Assembly: GCA_900541965.1 (NCBI GenBank)
Contig: UQLN01000007.1
Location: 58,757 to 122,756 of the forward strand
Length of the DNA: 64,000 nt
Direction: 5' to 3'
Source of the DNA: an uncultured Parabacteroides sp.
Lineage (GTDB): Bacteria > Bacteroidota > Bacteroidia > Bacteroidales > Tannerellaceae
The position numbers and the translations under genes are program-made. Under the pieces are notes generated by a model, which saw nothing but the letters and a program-made list of their open reading frames with translations, was not told where the DNA came from and did not search any database. Below are positions 1 through 9,600 of this stretch, one piece after another (position 1 is the first letter of the stretch; every line of letters begins with the position of its first letter).

Positions 1-444
1 TCGGTAGCCATGCGTGCCGAGGTGGCAAAGGTAACCCCTGAGTTTTCGGGGAACGTGAAGAACTTCGGCGGCGCACGTATCAGCCTTGTAAAAGACGTGA
101 CCACCGGAAAGACCGACGGCACCATCACCCCGGGCGGTATGCTGGACATCACCGGCTCAAAAATCAAATGCGTCAATGCTGATGGCACGGGAACCGGCAC
201 GCTCAAGCTGATAAAGGAAAGCACGCAGGCAGTAGCCGCCACCATTACCACCTTCGGTATCAACGACCCGAGCCGCCTGATGTTTACGCTCCCCACACCA
301 TTGGCAGACGGAACTTACAGGCTGGAAATCGAAACCTGGTTCAGCAATTCCGCCACCCTGCTGAAAGAGCCGCGCACGCTGGTATATCCCCTTCCCCTGA
401 CAGTGGGGACGCCAAGTGACGGCGACAAGCCCAGCGAATTATAA
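1..444 (+). CDS. C-terminal part of a DUF4469-type (Ig-like) protein, 5' truncated
   Basis: The reading frame is open from the first base of the window, so the start lies upstream; the ATG at 10 is probably internal. The visible ~147 residues contain a repeated beta-rich layout with the signatures TPGGMLDITGSKIK, DPSRLMFTLPTPLADGTYRLEIET and LLKEPRTLVYPLPLTV. I recognise these as the C-terminal Ig-like domain (DUF4469) that in Bacteroidales usually follows an HU/IHF-like DNA-binding N-terminal domain. No catalytic residues are apparent. The family's role is not established; association with nucleoid-type DNA binding is family knowledge and not visible here, because the N-terminal half is missing. 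The gene is GC-richer than most of the window. Confidence 0.6.
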   Translation, partial: SVAMRAEVAKVTPEFSGNVKNFGGARISLVKDVTTGKTDGTITPGGMLDITGSKIKCVNADGTGTGTLKLIKESTQAVAATITTFGINDPSRLMFTLPTPLADGTYRLEIETWFSNSATLLKEPRTLVYPLPLTVGTPSDGDKPSEL

Positions 445-498
445 CATCGCCCGTTATATAAGTATATTTTTTAGAAGGTTATCAAAAAGCTATTACTG

Positions 499-597
499 AA
501 CGCAGAATTCGCAGAACACGCAGACTTTCGCAGACTATTTTATTGAAAATCAATAGAATCTGCGAAAGTCTGCGCTCTGTCTGCGTAGTCTGCGTTC
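499..597. repeat. Long imperfect hairpin built from CTGCG/CGCAG units
   Basis: The arm 519-545 (starting CGCAGACTTTCGCAG) pairs with 551-574 (ending GCGAAAGTCTGCG) around a 5-base AAAAT loop. The pairing continues outward with a 2-base slip to about 499 and 597, giving arms of roughly 45 nt. The hairpin lies about 50 bases after the stop of the first gene, so it may act as a 3' structure or terminator for it. There is no uridine tract, so it could equally be one copy of a dispersed intergenic repeat. Confidence 0.7.
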
Positions 598-644
598 TCT
601 AATATATCCTAATATATACATCCGGCTCGCCCCTCTGATTTCTG

Positions 645-759
645 CGTCTACCATCGCCGCCGCCCTGCGTCTACCGTAGACGGCGCTCGGCGTCTGCTGT
701 CGACGGCGCCCTGCGTCTATCATAGACGCGCCTCGGCGTCTGCCGTCGACGGAAGAAGG
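645..759. repeat. 23-bp tandem repeat of short palindromes (five units)
   Basis: Units start at 645, 668, 691, 714 and 737, exactly 23 bp apart. Each begins CGTCTRCC/CGTCTAT-like, and several are near-perfect 15-bp palindromes such as CGTCTACCGTAGACG (668-682) and CGTCTATCATAGACG (714-728). Spacer ends alternate between a CCCTG type and a CTCGG type, suggesting a 46-bp higher-order unit. The array is strongly GC-rich compared with flanking sequence. No coding function is evident. Confidence 0.85.
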
Positions 760-862
760 AATACTCATCCAAAACCGCTATCCGCTCATTTACATACAGC
801 CATTCAACCTTTATAAGATACTTTCGGAAGGTAATTAAATTATTCATCTTATTTTTACAGGT

Positions 863-3460
863 ATGAAAACAGTATGCTTACTATTTCTTCTTTTTCTGGT
901 GCAAAGCGGTTTTGCGGAAACGTCCGCTCCGTATACGCCAGACTCCCTGAAAAAGGGCGACAGGGTAGCCATCGAGTCCGTCCGTTACTATCCCTACATC
1001 GCTCCGGGGCTGCGGGAGGAACTGCCCTGGCGGGTTGAGAATATCCGGAGAGTTATCTTCCAGGCTACCGTGGCAGACGTAAATGCCGATGCCCTGACCA
1101 TCGACTACACCCTCAAGAACCTGTACGACTGCCGGAACGACAACGCAAAGCCGGGCTTTTACTATTTCGACAGCCGCTACCGGCAAGACTTCGCTATCGA
1201 GGGCAGTGTGCCGGACAAACCGGTCTTGCGCGTCACCTACGACCGGAAAAGCCGGAACGCGCTTACCGTCGACAATGCGAACACCTCTTTTGCCTATTCG
1301 AAAGTCTATGTCCCCTTCGGAGTGAGGCAGGAAGGACTGTCCGCCTATCCCGAAACAACCGTCCGCGACTCGGTAAACCTCTCCGAACTGCTTATCCCGG
1401 CAGCAAAAGGCCTGCTGACCGGATGGAAGAACGACGGAACTATCCAGCTCACGTCGGATGCACGGGTTATCGAGGCCTCGTTCGCACTGCCTCCGAATAC
1501 GGAATTTACCTGTAGCTTCTTCAACCTCGAAACCGGCAAGAACGCAACCGTCCATAAGAAACTGTTTATCCCTTACCCGACCGAATACGAAGTGGGTAAA
1601 TATACGACCATGCTGCTTACTCCGGGTGATTGCATTACGCAAGACCAGAAAGTCTTTGAAGAAGCGCACGTCACCCGTTTCCTTGGACGAGGCAGCGAGC
1701 AAAACAATTTGCGCTACGGTTTGCCGCAATTCGGCAACCTCTTCGAGTTCGACCTCTCTTCCCCTGCACAGTTCAAAGAAGCCTTCCAGCAGCGCGAAAC
1801 CCTTTTTCGGACCGCCCTGAAGGAAGATTCCGGGAAGATGGACCCGTATTGGCGAAGGACGTTCGAAATCAATGAACAGTATCTGCAAGCCGCATTCGTC
1901 CTGCGCCAATACATGCAAGCCGCCGACAAGGATATCTGGCTGAAAAGCGGTTTGCCCGACTGGCAAGCTCCTTGCTTTGCATCGCTCAATCCGCTTATCG
2001 ATTATGCATACGAGTTGAAAAATATGGGGGCTGCGCATTACGGCTATTTCCTCTATATCTATGCTGCCTATAAAAAACAGGAACTCAAAGCGGACAACCT
2101 GAGCCTGAACAAGCAGAAAAAGCTGACCCCGCAGGAAGATTACGGGCTAAACAAGCAAATCTTCTCCGGTTATCCCAAATATCTGGTCAGTGCAGTAAAC
2201 CTGATGGAACTGACGGGCGAAAAGATGTTCTATGAGCTGGAAGACGATTATAACGATTTCATCGCCTCCTGCCCGGATACCACCCTGACAAACAGGTTGA
2301 GGAACCTGTACGACAAGCTGGCTCCTTTCGAATCCGGTAAGAACATCCGCGAATCCGGCCTGATGATAGCCGACAGCCTGCCTCTGGTGAAGGGGAGCGA
2401 CCGGAAATACATCCTGCTGTTTTTATCGACCGGTGGCGGGCTTAGTGTTCCGAACCTCCAGAATGCCCTCGACTTGCAGCAACTGCTCAAAAAAGAAGGG
2501 CTGGCATCTACCGTGAAGCTCGAAATGTATGCGCGTTTCTCCCCTCAGAACACCGAACGGGTGAAACCCTATAAAGCGATTCCCGAAGAACAGAAACGGT
2601 ACTTGAATTATAAACTGGGTACCGGTCCCCTTACCGTCCTGATGCGCGAAGACGGCACAATCCTTTACCGGAGGTTCGGCGATTTGAACATAAAACCAAT
2701 CCTCGGGCTGGTACAAAAGGATTTGAAAGGCGATTCGTCCGGCGATTTTATGAAAGGGTTCAAGGAAGGCGTGCTGGGGTCGCTACTGGTCTGCGTCCTT
2801 ATCGGCATTGTCTACTACATGCGGACGAAAAACAGGCAGAAGCGGGAGCAACGCCGCCGCCATATCAGCGAACTCGAACTCCGTGCCATCCGCTCGCAGA
2901 TGAACCCGCATTTCATCTTCAATGCGCTGAGCTCCATCCAGAACCTGATTAACCGCTCGGCAAACGAAGAGGCCAACGAATACCTGATAGACTTCTCGCG
3001 CCTGCTCAGGAAAGTGCTGGCCACCTCGGAAAAGAAACTGGTTACCCTGTCCGATGAAATCGAACAATTGCAGTTGTATTTGAAGCTGGAACAACTCCGC
3101 GTCCCCTTCTCTTACTCGCTGACGGTCGACAGCCATATCGAACCGGATGTGGTGGAGATTCCGGGAATGCTGATACAACCGTTTGTGGAGAATGCCGTAA
3201 AGCACGGAATTGCACCGCAAGGCAAGGGGGAAATCACAATTCGCTTATCTTTGCAAAACCAGTTGCTGGTGATTGACATAACGGACGATGGTCCCGGGTT
3301 CGATGCCAAAGCAGACGAGGGTTTCGGCATCCGTGCGATTACCAGCCAATTCGAGATATTGAAAACATTGTATAATACGGAAATCGGCATTACAATCGAG
3401 AACAGGCAGGAGAAAGAGTCTGTGTCCGGTTGCCACGTCCGCTTATCCATCCCTTTATAA
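863..3460 (+). CDS. Membrane sensor histidine kinase, LytS/YehU (His_kinase PF06580) type, large periplasmic sensor
   Basis: 865 residues. A signal peptide (residues 1-18, ending SGFA) is followed by a periplasmic region of about 610 residues, one membrane segment (about 637-653) and a cytoplasmic kinase. The phospho-acceptor is H683 in the MNPHFIFNAL motif typical of the LytS class, with the ATPase N box at N777 (VENAVKHG) and a G box DDGPGF. The last part of the periplasmic region (about 510-620; LLFLSTGGG...TVLMREDGTILYRRFG) resembles a thioredoxin fold lacking the CxxC pair; this is a judgement by eye. The stop is 9 bases before the LytTR regulator, so the two form one operon and presumably a cognate pair. 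The ligand is unknown. Confidence 0.9.
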   Translation: MKTVCLLFLLFLVQSGFAETSAPYTPDSLKKGDRVAIESVRYYPYIAPGLREELPWRVENIRRVIFQATVADVNADALTIDYTLKNLYDCRNDNAKPGFYYFDSRYRQDFAIEGSVPDKPVLRVTYDRKSRNALTVDNANTSFAYSKVYVPFGVRQEGLSAYPETTVRDSVNLSELLIPAAKGLLTGWKNDGTIQLTSDARVIEASFALPPNTEFTCSFFNLETGKNATVHKKLFIPYPTEYEVGKYTTMLLTPGDCITQDQKVFEEAHVTRFLGRGSEQNNLRYGLPQFGNLFEFDLSSPAQFKEAFQQRETLFRTALKEDSGKMDPYWRRTFEINEQYLQAAFVLRQYMQAADKDIWLKSGLPDWQAPCFASLNPLIDYAYELKNMGAAHYGYFLYIYAAYKKQELKADNLSLNKQKKLTPQEDYGLNKQIFSGYPKYLVSAVNLMELTGEKMFYELEDDYNDFIASCPDTTLTNRLRNLYDKLAPFESGKNIRESGLMIADSLPLVKGSDRKYILLFLSTGGGLSVPNLQNALDLQQLLKKEGLASTVKLEMYARFSPQNTERVKPYKAIPEEQKRYLNYKLGTGPLTVLMREDGTILYRRFGDLNIKPILGLVQKDLKGDSSGDFMKGFKEGVLGSLLVCVLIGIVYYMRTKNRQKREQRRRHISELELRAIRSQMNPHFIFNALSSIQNLINRSANEEANEYLIDFSRLLRKVLATSEKKLVTLSDEIEQLQLYLKLEQLRVPFSYSLTVDSHIEPDVVEIPGMLIQPFVENAVKHGIAPQGKGEITIRLSLQNQLLVIDITDDGPGFDAKADEGFGIRAITSQFEILKTLYNTEIGITIENRQEKESVSGCHVRLSIPL

Positions 3461-3469
3461 GATGAAACT

Positions 3470-4225
3470 ATGGATACGAAACTGACCGCAGCAATTGTAG
3501 AAGACGAACAGGCAAACCGCGAGAACTTGCTCCGCATGCTCGGAACCTGTTGTCCGCAGATTAAAGTAGTAGCTATTTGCAGCTCGGTTGCGGAAGCCCG
3601 TATCCTTCTGCCCGAAACGAAACCGGATATCCTTTTCCTGGATATCCGGCTGGGGGGCGATACCGGATTCTCCCTGCTGGAAAGTCTCCGGGACATCTCC
3701 TTTGAAGTTATTTTCGTGACGGCCTACGACAGCTATGCCATTCAGGCCATCCGTTTCAGTGCGCTCGATTACCTGCTGAAACCGCTCGATTCGGCTGAAT
3801 TGATTCATGCGGTGGAGAAAGCCGTGCAGATTATCCTCCGCAAACAGGAAAATAAACGGATGCAAAACTTGTTGCAGAATACCCGTACCCTGGACAAGCA
3901 AAAGAAAATAGCACTGTCGGTTGCCGATAAGATAGAGTTTGTGGAGATTGGCTCCATTGTCCGTTGCGAGTCGGAAAGCAACTACACGACTTTCTACCTG
4001 AAATCCGGGGAAAAGCTGATTGTTTCTAAAACGCTCAAGGAATTCGACGAACTGCTGACCCCCTATAACTTCCTGCGTGTACACCAATCCCACCTGATAA
4101 ACCTCGATGAGATAAAAAGCTTCATCAAATCGGACGGCGGGTATATCCGGATGAAAGACGGCTCTTCTGTCAGCATCTCCCGCCAACGGCGCAATTATGT
4201 GATGGAGGTCTTATCACACCTCTGA
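3470..4225 (+). CDS. LytTR-family response regulator
   Basis: 251 residues. The N-terminal receiver has the acidic pair E11-D12, phospho-acceptor D58 (LFLDIR), T84 (FVTAYD) and K104 (LLKPLD), all in place. The C-terminal LytTR DNA-binding domain occupies about 145-248 and includes the signature FLRVHQSHLINLDEI. It follows the LytS-type kinase by 9 bases and should be its partner, changing transcription on phosphorylation. No target site was identified. The gene is convergent with the AraC regulator, whose stop lies 38 bases downstream. Confidence 0.92.
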   Translation: MDTKLTAAIVEDEQANRENLLRMLGTCCPQIKVVAICSSVAEARILLPETKPDILFLDIRLGGDTGFSLLESLRDISFEVIFVTAYDSYAIQAIRFSALDYLLKPLDSAELIHAVEKAVQIILRKQENKRMQNLLQNTRTLDKQKKIALSVADKIEFVEIGSIVRCESESNYTTFYLKSGEKLIVSKTLKEFDELLTPYNFLRVHQSHLINLDEIKSFIKSDGGYIRMKDGSSVSISRQRRNYVMEVLSHL

Positions 4226-4263
4226 CTTTTCATGGGAATACGGCTGCCGGAAAGAATGAACAT

Positions 4264-5151
4264 TCATCCTTTCTTCATCTTTTTATATTCCCGGGGCGAC
4301 ATCTCCATTATTTTGCTGAATAAGCGTGAGAAATAGTAGGTGTCTTCTATTCCTATCTTATAGCATATCTGGTTTATTTTCATATCGGTGAAGTCCAGCA
4401 GTTGGCAAGCTTTCTGAATCTTTAGCTGGTTGAAATAGGCCAGAGGGGCATATCCGGTCCGTTTGCTGAACAGGACGGAGAAGTGGGAGGATGAGTATCC
4501 GGTGTGTTCCGCTATTTCCTGTAAGGTCAGTTTTTTCTCGATATTCTCCCGCATGAAATGGATGGCGGCCGTTACAATATCGTTCTTTTGTTCTTCGTTG
4601 CGTGCCACATCCCGGTATTGTTGCAGGTAACGGAGCGTGCCCAGATAATGGTAGAAGATGGAACAGGCATATAGCAGGTTCTCGTGGCTGTATCCCATCT
4701 CCAATGTCCGGAATATTTCTTCGAACAAGTCGATGCGGTTGCTGATGCGTGAATTGATTCCGGGTTTGATTTCTATAGGGCGGGTGGAGAGCTTTCCGAA
4801 GTGGGCCGCCAGTTTTCCTTTGAAGTGAATCCAGTAAATAGTCCATGGATCATTTTCGTCCGCCCCGTATGCATGTCCGATTCCTGCCGGCAGGATGAAA
4901 TACTGGTTCGCTGTTACGGTATATTCGTGTCCGTCCACTTTATACCAGCCAGCACCCTCCATACAATAGATGAATACAAACTGGCTGATAGGTTCTTTCC
5001 GCTCCCTGAAATGGTGCCATGCTTTCGGATAATAACCGATGTCTGTAATGTGGAGAATGGATGAGAACGGGTCATCTTCCATCTCCTGTACGATTGATTG
5101 GGGAAGCACGAGCGCCCGTTCGCCGCTGAAACCGTCTTTTCGTTTTATCAT
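4264..5151 (-). CDS. AraC-family transcriptional regulator with N-terminal cupin-like sensor domain
   Basis: 295 residues. An AraC-type ligand-binding beta-barrel (about 40-140, including QYFILPAGIGHAYG) is followed by a C-terminal double helix-turn-helix (about 195-293: LTLQEIAEHTGYSSSHFSVLF and MKINQICYKIGIEDTYYFSRLF). It is transcribed divergently from the MFS transporter. The intergenic region holds two tandem half-sites 21 bp apart, the typical spacing for AraC monomers on one DNA face. The same arrangement recurs before the mutarotase and susC genes, so this protein is the obvious candidate regulator of the whole locus. That assignment is inference from proximity and site geometry. Confidence 0.92.
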   Translation of the reverse strand: MIKRKDGFSGERALVLPQSIVQEMEDDPFSSILHITDIGYYPKAWHHFRERKEPISQFVFIYCMEGAGWYKVDGHEYTVTANQYFILPAGIGHAYGADENDPWTIYWIHFKGKLAAHFGKLSTRPIEIKPGINSRISNRIDLFEEIFRTLEMGYSHENLLYACSIFYHYLGTLRYLQQYRDVARNEEQKNDIVTAAIHFMRENIEKKLTLQEIAEHTGYSSSHFSVLFSKRTGYAPLAYFNQLKIQKACQLLDFTDMKINQICYKIGIEDTYYFSRLFSKIMEMSPREYKKMKKG

Positions 5152-5200
5152 ATCTGTAGATTTAAGAACAGGACAAACTTACAATTAAAATCGAAATATA

Positions 5201-5257
5201 GTCCATCTTCATAAATCTTTTATCTATTTATTTTTATTCCGGAAGCTATTTACTTTG
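5201..5257 (+). promoter_or_regulatory. Operator/promoter A (AraC-type direct repeats plus -7 box)
   Basis: The half-sites GTCCATCT (5201-5208) and ATCTATTT (5222-5229) lie 21 bp apart. After a 21-bp gap comes TACTTTG (5251-5257), a Bacteroidetes -7-like box. There is no clear -33 TTTG, consistent with an activator-dependent promoter. The predicted transcript starts near 5264, just ahead of the MFS gene. The same layout recurs at 10266 and 14747. Confidence 0.7.
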
Positions 5258-5274
5258 CAGCATATCTTAAACAT

Positions 5275-6657
5275 ATGATTGTTATGAAGCAAACAACGAC
5301 CTATTTATTATTAATCTGCCTGGTTTCAGCCATGGGAGGATTATTGTTCGGTTACGACTGGGTGGTGATTGGAGGAGCTAAAATATTCTATGAGCCGTTT
5401 TTTAGTTTGGACGGTTCAGCCGCATTGCGTGGCTGGGCGATGAGCAGTGCATTGATCGGTTGTCTGGCCGGGGCTTTGCTCTCCGGTTCCTGGAGCGACC
5501 GCTATGGGCGTAAGAAAATGTTGATTATAGCTTCTTTCCTGTTTGTGGCATCGGCTATAGGTACCGGTGCGGTGGATAGTTTCACCTGGTTTGTGATTTA
5601 TCGGATTATAGGAGGTTTTGGGATTGGAATCGCTTCGAATGTTTCACCGGTATATATAGCGGAGGTTTCTCCTGCTGCTGTCAGAGGGAAATTTGTTTCC
5701 CTGAACCAGTTGACCATCGTATTGGGTATTTTGATGGCGCAGTTGGCAAACTGGCAGATAGGGAGGTATTTTTCTTCGGGAACGGAAAGCCTGAGTGCAG
5801 AAAGTATTGAATGGGCCTGGCGCTGGATGTTTTGGGCGGAGCTGGTTCCGGCCGGTTTGTTTTTTATTTTGTCTTTTGTTATCCCGGAAAGTCCCCGCTG
5901 GCTGGCAACGATGGGACAACCGGTGGAAGCCGGGAAAATTCTGGCCCGTGTAGGTGGCAACGAATATGCACGACAGACTTTGGCGGAATTAGGTCAGTTG
6001 ACCGATAGGAAAGAGGAAAGTGCGAATTGGCGTTCGCTTTTGCAACCCAATGTGCGGGGAGTCTTGGTTATAGGGATTGTCCTGGCTGTTTTCCAACAGT
6101 GGTGCGGCATTAATGTCATATTTAATTATGCACACGAGATCTTTTCGGAAGCCGGTTATGCCGTATCCGATGTATTGATGAATATTGTGGTGACAGGGGT
6201 TACCAATGTGATTTTTACATTTGTTGCCATCTATACGGTAGACAAATGGGGCAGACGGACGCTTATGTTTGTCGGTTCGGCAGGGTTGGCTCTGATATAT
6301 GCGACTCTCGGAACCTGTTATTTTCTGGAAATGAGCGGTTGGCCGATGTTATTGCTGGTCGTTTTGGCAATAGCATGTTACGCAATGTCGCTGGCGCCGG
6401 TCGTCTGGGTGGTACTTTCTGAAATATTTCCGGTACGAATACGTGGGATGGCGATGGCACTTTCTACCTTTTTCCTTTGGGTAGCCTGCTTCCTGCTCAC
6501 TTATACATTCCCTATACTGAATGAGACGGTTGGAGCTTCGGGCACTTTCTGGTTGTATGGAATCATTTGTTTGGCAGGCTTTCTGTTTATTCGTGCCAAA
6601 CTGCCTGAAACAAAAGGTAAAACATTGGAAGAACTGGAAAAAGAATTAACGAAATAA
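5275..6657 (+). CDS. MFS sugar:proton symporter (sugar porter family, XylE-like)
   Basis: 460 residues with about 12 hydrophobic segments. Sugar-porter signatures are all visible: DRYGRKK (from residue 75), PESPRWL (from about 204), QQWCGINVIFNY in the seventh helix region and the C-terminal PETKGKTLEELE (from about 444). It should import a monosaccharide across the inner membrane, most likely a hexose or pentose released by the GH2 enzyme of the locus. The start may be ATG 5275 or ATG 5284 (MKQTTTY); the predicted transcription start near 5264 leaves only a short leader, which slightly favours 5284. The stop is 5 bases before the next gene, so the two are cotranscribed. Confidence 0.93.
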   Translation: MIVMKQTTTYLLLICLVSAMGGLLFGYDWVVIGGAKIFYEPFFSLDGSAALRGWAMSSALIGCLAGALLSGSWSDRYGRKKMLIIASFLFVASAIGTGAVDSFTWFVIYRIIGGFGIGIASNVSPVYIAEVSPAAVRGKFVSLNQLTIVLGILMAQLANWQIGRYFSSGTESLSAESIEWAWRWMFWAELVPAGLFFILSFVIPESPRWLATMGQPVEAGKILARVGGNEYARQTLAELGQLTDRKEESANWRSLLQPNVRGVLVIGIVLAVFQQWCGINVIFNYAHEIFSEAGYAVSDVLMNIVVTGVTNVIFTFVAIYTVDKWGRRTLMFVGSAGLALIYATLGTCYFLEMSGWPMLLLVVLAIACYAMSLAPVVWVVLSEIFPVRIRGMAMALSTFFLWVACFLLTYTFPILNETVGASGTFWLYGIICLAGFLFIRAKLPETKGKTLEELEKELTK

Positions 6658-6662
6658 CACGA

Positions 6663-9600
6663 ATGAATATGGCAGAGATGGTGAATGTTTGGGAAGAAGA
6701 TATTCTCTTACCGACGTATGGCATAGGGAAACCTGAAAAAAATCCTATGTTCCTCGAAAAGCGAGTTTATCAGGGAAGTAGTGGAGTTGTTTATCCGTAT
6801 CCTGTAGTAGAAAAAATTGAAGATACATGTGAGGATAAAAGTTACCATGCTATTTATCTGGAGAATGAGTACATCAAGGTAATGATATTACCGGAGTTGG
6901 GCGGGCGTGTGCAAATGGCATACGACAAGCTGAAGAAGCGGCATTTTATCTATTACAATCATGTTATCAAACCGGCATTGGTCGGGTTGACGGGGCCCTG
7001 GATTTCGGGAGGAATCGAATTTAACTGGCCTCAGCACCATCGTCCGAGTACCTTTCTCCCGGTGGATTATTCGATAGAGAAACGCGCCGACGGCAGTGCG
7101 GTTGTTTGGGTGAGCGAAAGGGAACGTATGTTCCATCAGAAAGGGATGGCGGGCTTTACTTTGCGTCCGGGACGTGCCGTGCTGGAAATTCAGGGAAAGG
7201 TGTATAATCCCACTCCGATACCGCAGACTTTTCTTTGGTGGGCGAATCCGGCGGTTGCTGTAAATGAATATTACCAGTCCGTATTTCCCGGTGATGTGAA
7301 TGCGGTGTTCGATCATGGCAAACGGGATGTATCCCGCTATCCGATAGCAACCGGAACTTATTATAAAATGGATTACTCGGCAGGTGTGGATATTTCCCGC
7401 TATAAGAATATTCCGGTACCGACTTCTTATATGGCTATCCGTTCCAAGTATAATTTTGTGGGCGGATATGAAAACGATACCCGTGCCGGCGTTTTACATG
7501 TGGCAAACCATCATATCTCTCCGGGTAAAAAACAATGGACGTGGGGTAACAGTGATTTCGGACAGGCTTGGGACCGTAACCTGACGGATGCGGACGGACC
7601 GTATATCGAATTGATGACAGGTGTCTATACGGACAATCAACCGGATTTTACCTGGTTGCAACCGTATGAGGAGAAAACGTTTACCCAATATTTCATGCCG
7701 TACCGGGAACTGGGTGTAGTAAAGAATGCTTCTTCCGATTTGTTAATGAATATCGAGCCGGATGGGGATGCTGCCTGCCTGAAATTGTTTGCTACATCTG
7801 TTCAGAATGGATTGCATGTTTTAGTTACGAAAGCCGGGAACCCGGTATTGGATACGGTACAGGATGTTTCGCCTGAGCGTCTTTTTGAAACAAGCGTCCC
7901 TGTTCCTGATTTGAAAGATGTTTGTGTTTCAGTATACGGAGCCTCCGGAAAATTAATGCTCTCCTGGGAACCTGAGCCGGATGAAATAAAGGAAGTTCCG
8001 GACCCGGCTAAAGCGGCTCTTGACCCTAAAGCGGTTCGTACTACCGAACAACTTTATCTGACAGGTCTTCATCTGGAACAATATCGGCATGCGACTTATG
8101 CTCCGACCGATTATTATGAAGAAGCCCTGCTGCGTGATCCGGATGATGTACGCAATAATAATGCTATGGGCTTGTGGCTTATCCGCAAAGGGCAGTTCGG
8201 AAAGGCGGAGATTTATCTTCGCCGGGCTGTTAAAACATTGACAGAACGGAATCCGAACCCGTACGATGGCGAACCTTTGTATAATCTGGGACTTTCCTTA
8301 AAGTATCAGGGCAAAACGGAAGAAGCGTATGATTTCTTTTATAAGGCTTGCTGGAATGCGGCCTGGCAGGATGCCGGTTATTATTCGCTGGCTCAGTTGT
8401 CTGCTGCCAAAGGAAATTGGGAGGATGCACTTTATGAAATAGATAAATCCTTGTTGCGTAATTGGCACAATCTTCGCGGACGTCATTTAAAAGCAATTAT
8501 ATTGCGTCGTCTGGAACGTACGGATGAGGCGCTTGCTTTTATAGAAAACTCCCTTTCCATCGACCGTTTTAATTTTGGTTGCGGATTAGAGAAGTATTTT
8601 ATCTCCGGAAATGAAGCCGATAAGGATGCGTTGATAGCTTTAATGCGCCAGGAAGCCCATAATTACGAAGAACTGGCATTGGACTATGCTTCTGCCGGAT
8701 GTTGGGAGGATGCGCTGGCAGTTGCAGATATGGCGATACATGCTTCTGTCTCCAATCAGACCTTATTACACTATTATAAGGCTTGGTTCTTATTGAAACT
8801 GGAGCGTATCGATGAGGGGCAAGAGGCTGTCCGGATTGCGGAAAAACAATCACCGGATTGCTGTTTCCCGAATGCTTTGGATGCGATTTTGGCTCTTCGG
8901 TCTGTTATTGATTTTGCCGGGAGAGCTCCAAAGGCTTGCTATTATTTGGGAAATCTTTGGTATGATAAGCGTCAGTATGCGGAAGCAATCGCTTGTTGGG
9001 AACAATCTGCTAAGCTGGATGGAGCATTCCCTACCGTTCTTCGCAATCTCTCTTTGGCCTATTTCAATAAACTGAATAAACAGCAGGAGGCTGTTTTATT
9101 ATTAGAGAGAGCATTTGCCTTGGATACCACGGATGCCCGTATCCTGATGGAGTTGGACCAGTTGTATAAACGCCTGAATCGTCCGCATGCCGACCGTTTG
9201 GCTTTCTTGGAAAGGAATAGGGAGGTGGCATTTACCCGCGATGATTTGTATTTGGAATATGTAACTTTGTTGAACCAATTGGGACGTTACGAAGAAGCAG
9301 CCCAAATGATTGCAGCCCGCAAATTCCATCCGTGGGAAGGAGGCGAGGGCAAAGTTCCTGCCCAATATCAACTGGCACGTGTGGAAATAGTGAAAAAACT
9401 ATTGCATGACAATGAATTTGAAAAAGCATTGCAGTGGATTGACGAGTGTTTTGTGTATCCCCACAATCTGGGTGAAGGGAAATTGTACGGTGCCCAGGAA
9501 AATGATTTCAATTATTATAAAGCCTGTGCTTTATATGGCTTAGGCCGTAAAGAAGAAGCGGAAGCTTTGTTTGTCGCAGCCAGCGTAGGCAACAGCCAGC

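Noticed and set aside
645..759. Possible CRISPR array
   Set aside because: The 23-bp units are contiguous with no unique spacers and no cas genes are near.
881..2038. 385-codon open frame on the minus strand opposite the first kinase
   Set aside because: It is antisense to a well-supported kinase, its translation has no recognisable domain, and long shadow frames are expected in this GC-richer gene.
3455..4186. 243-codon open frame on the minus strand opposite the first LytTR regulator
   Set aside because: Shadow of a gene with intact receiver and LytTR motifs; no signature of its own.
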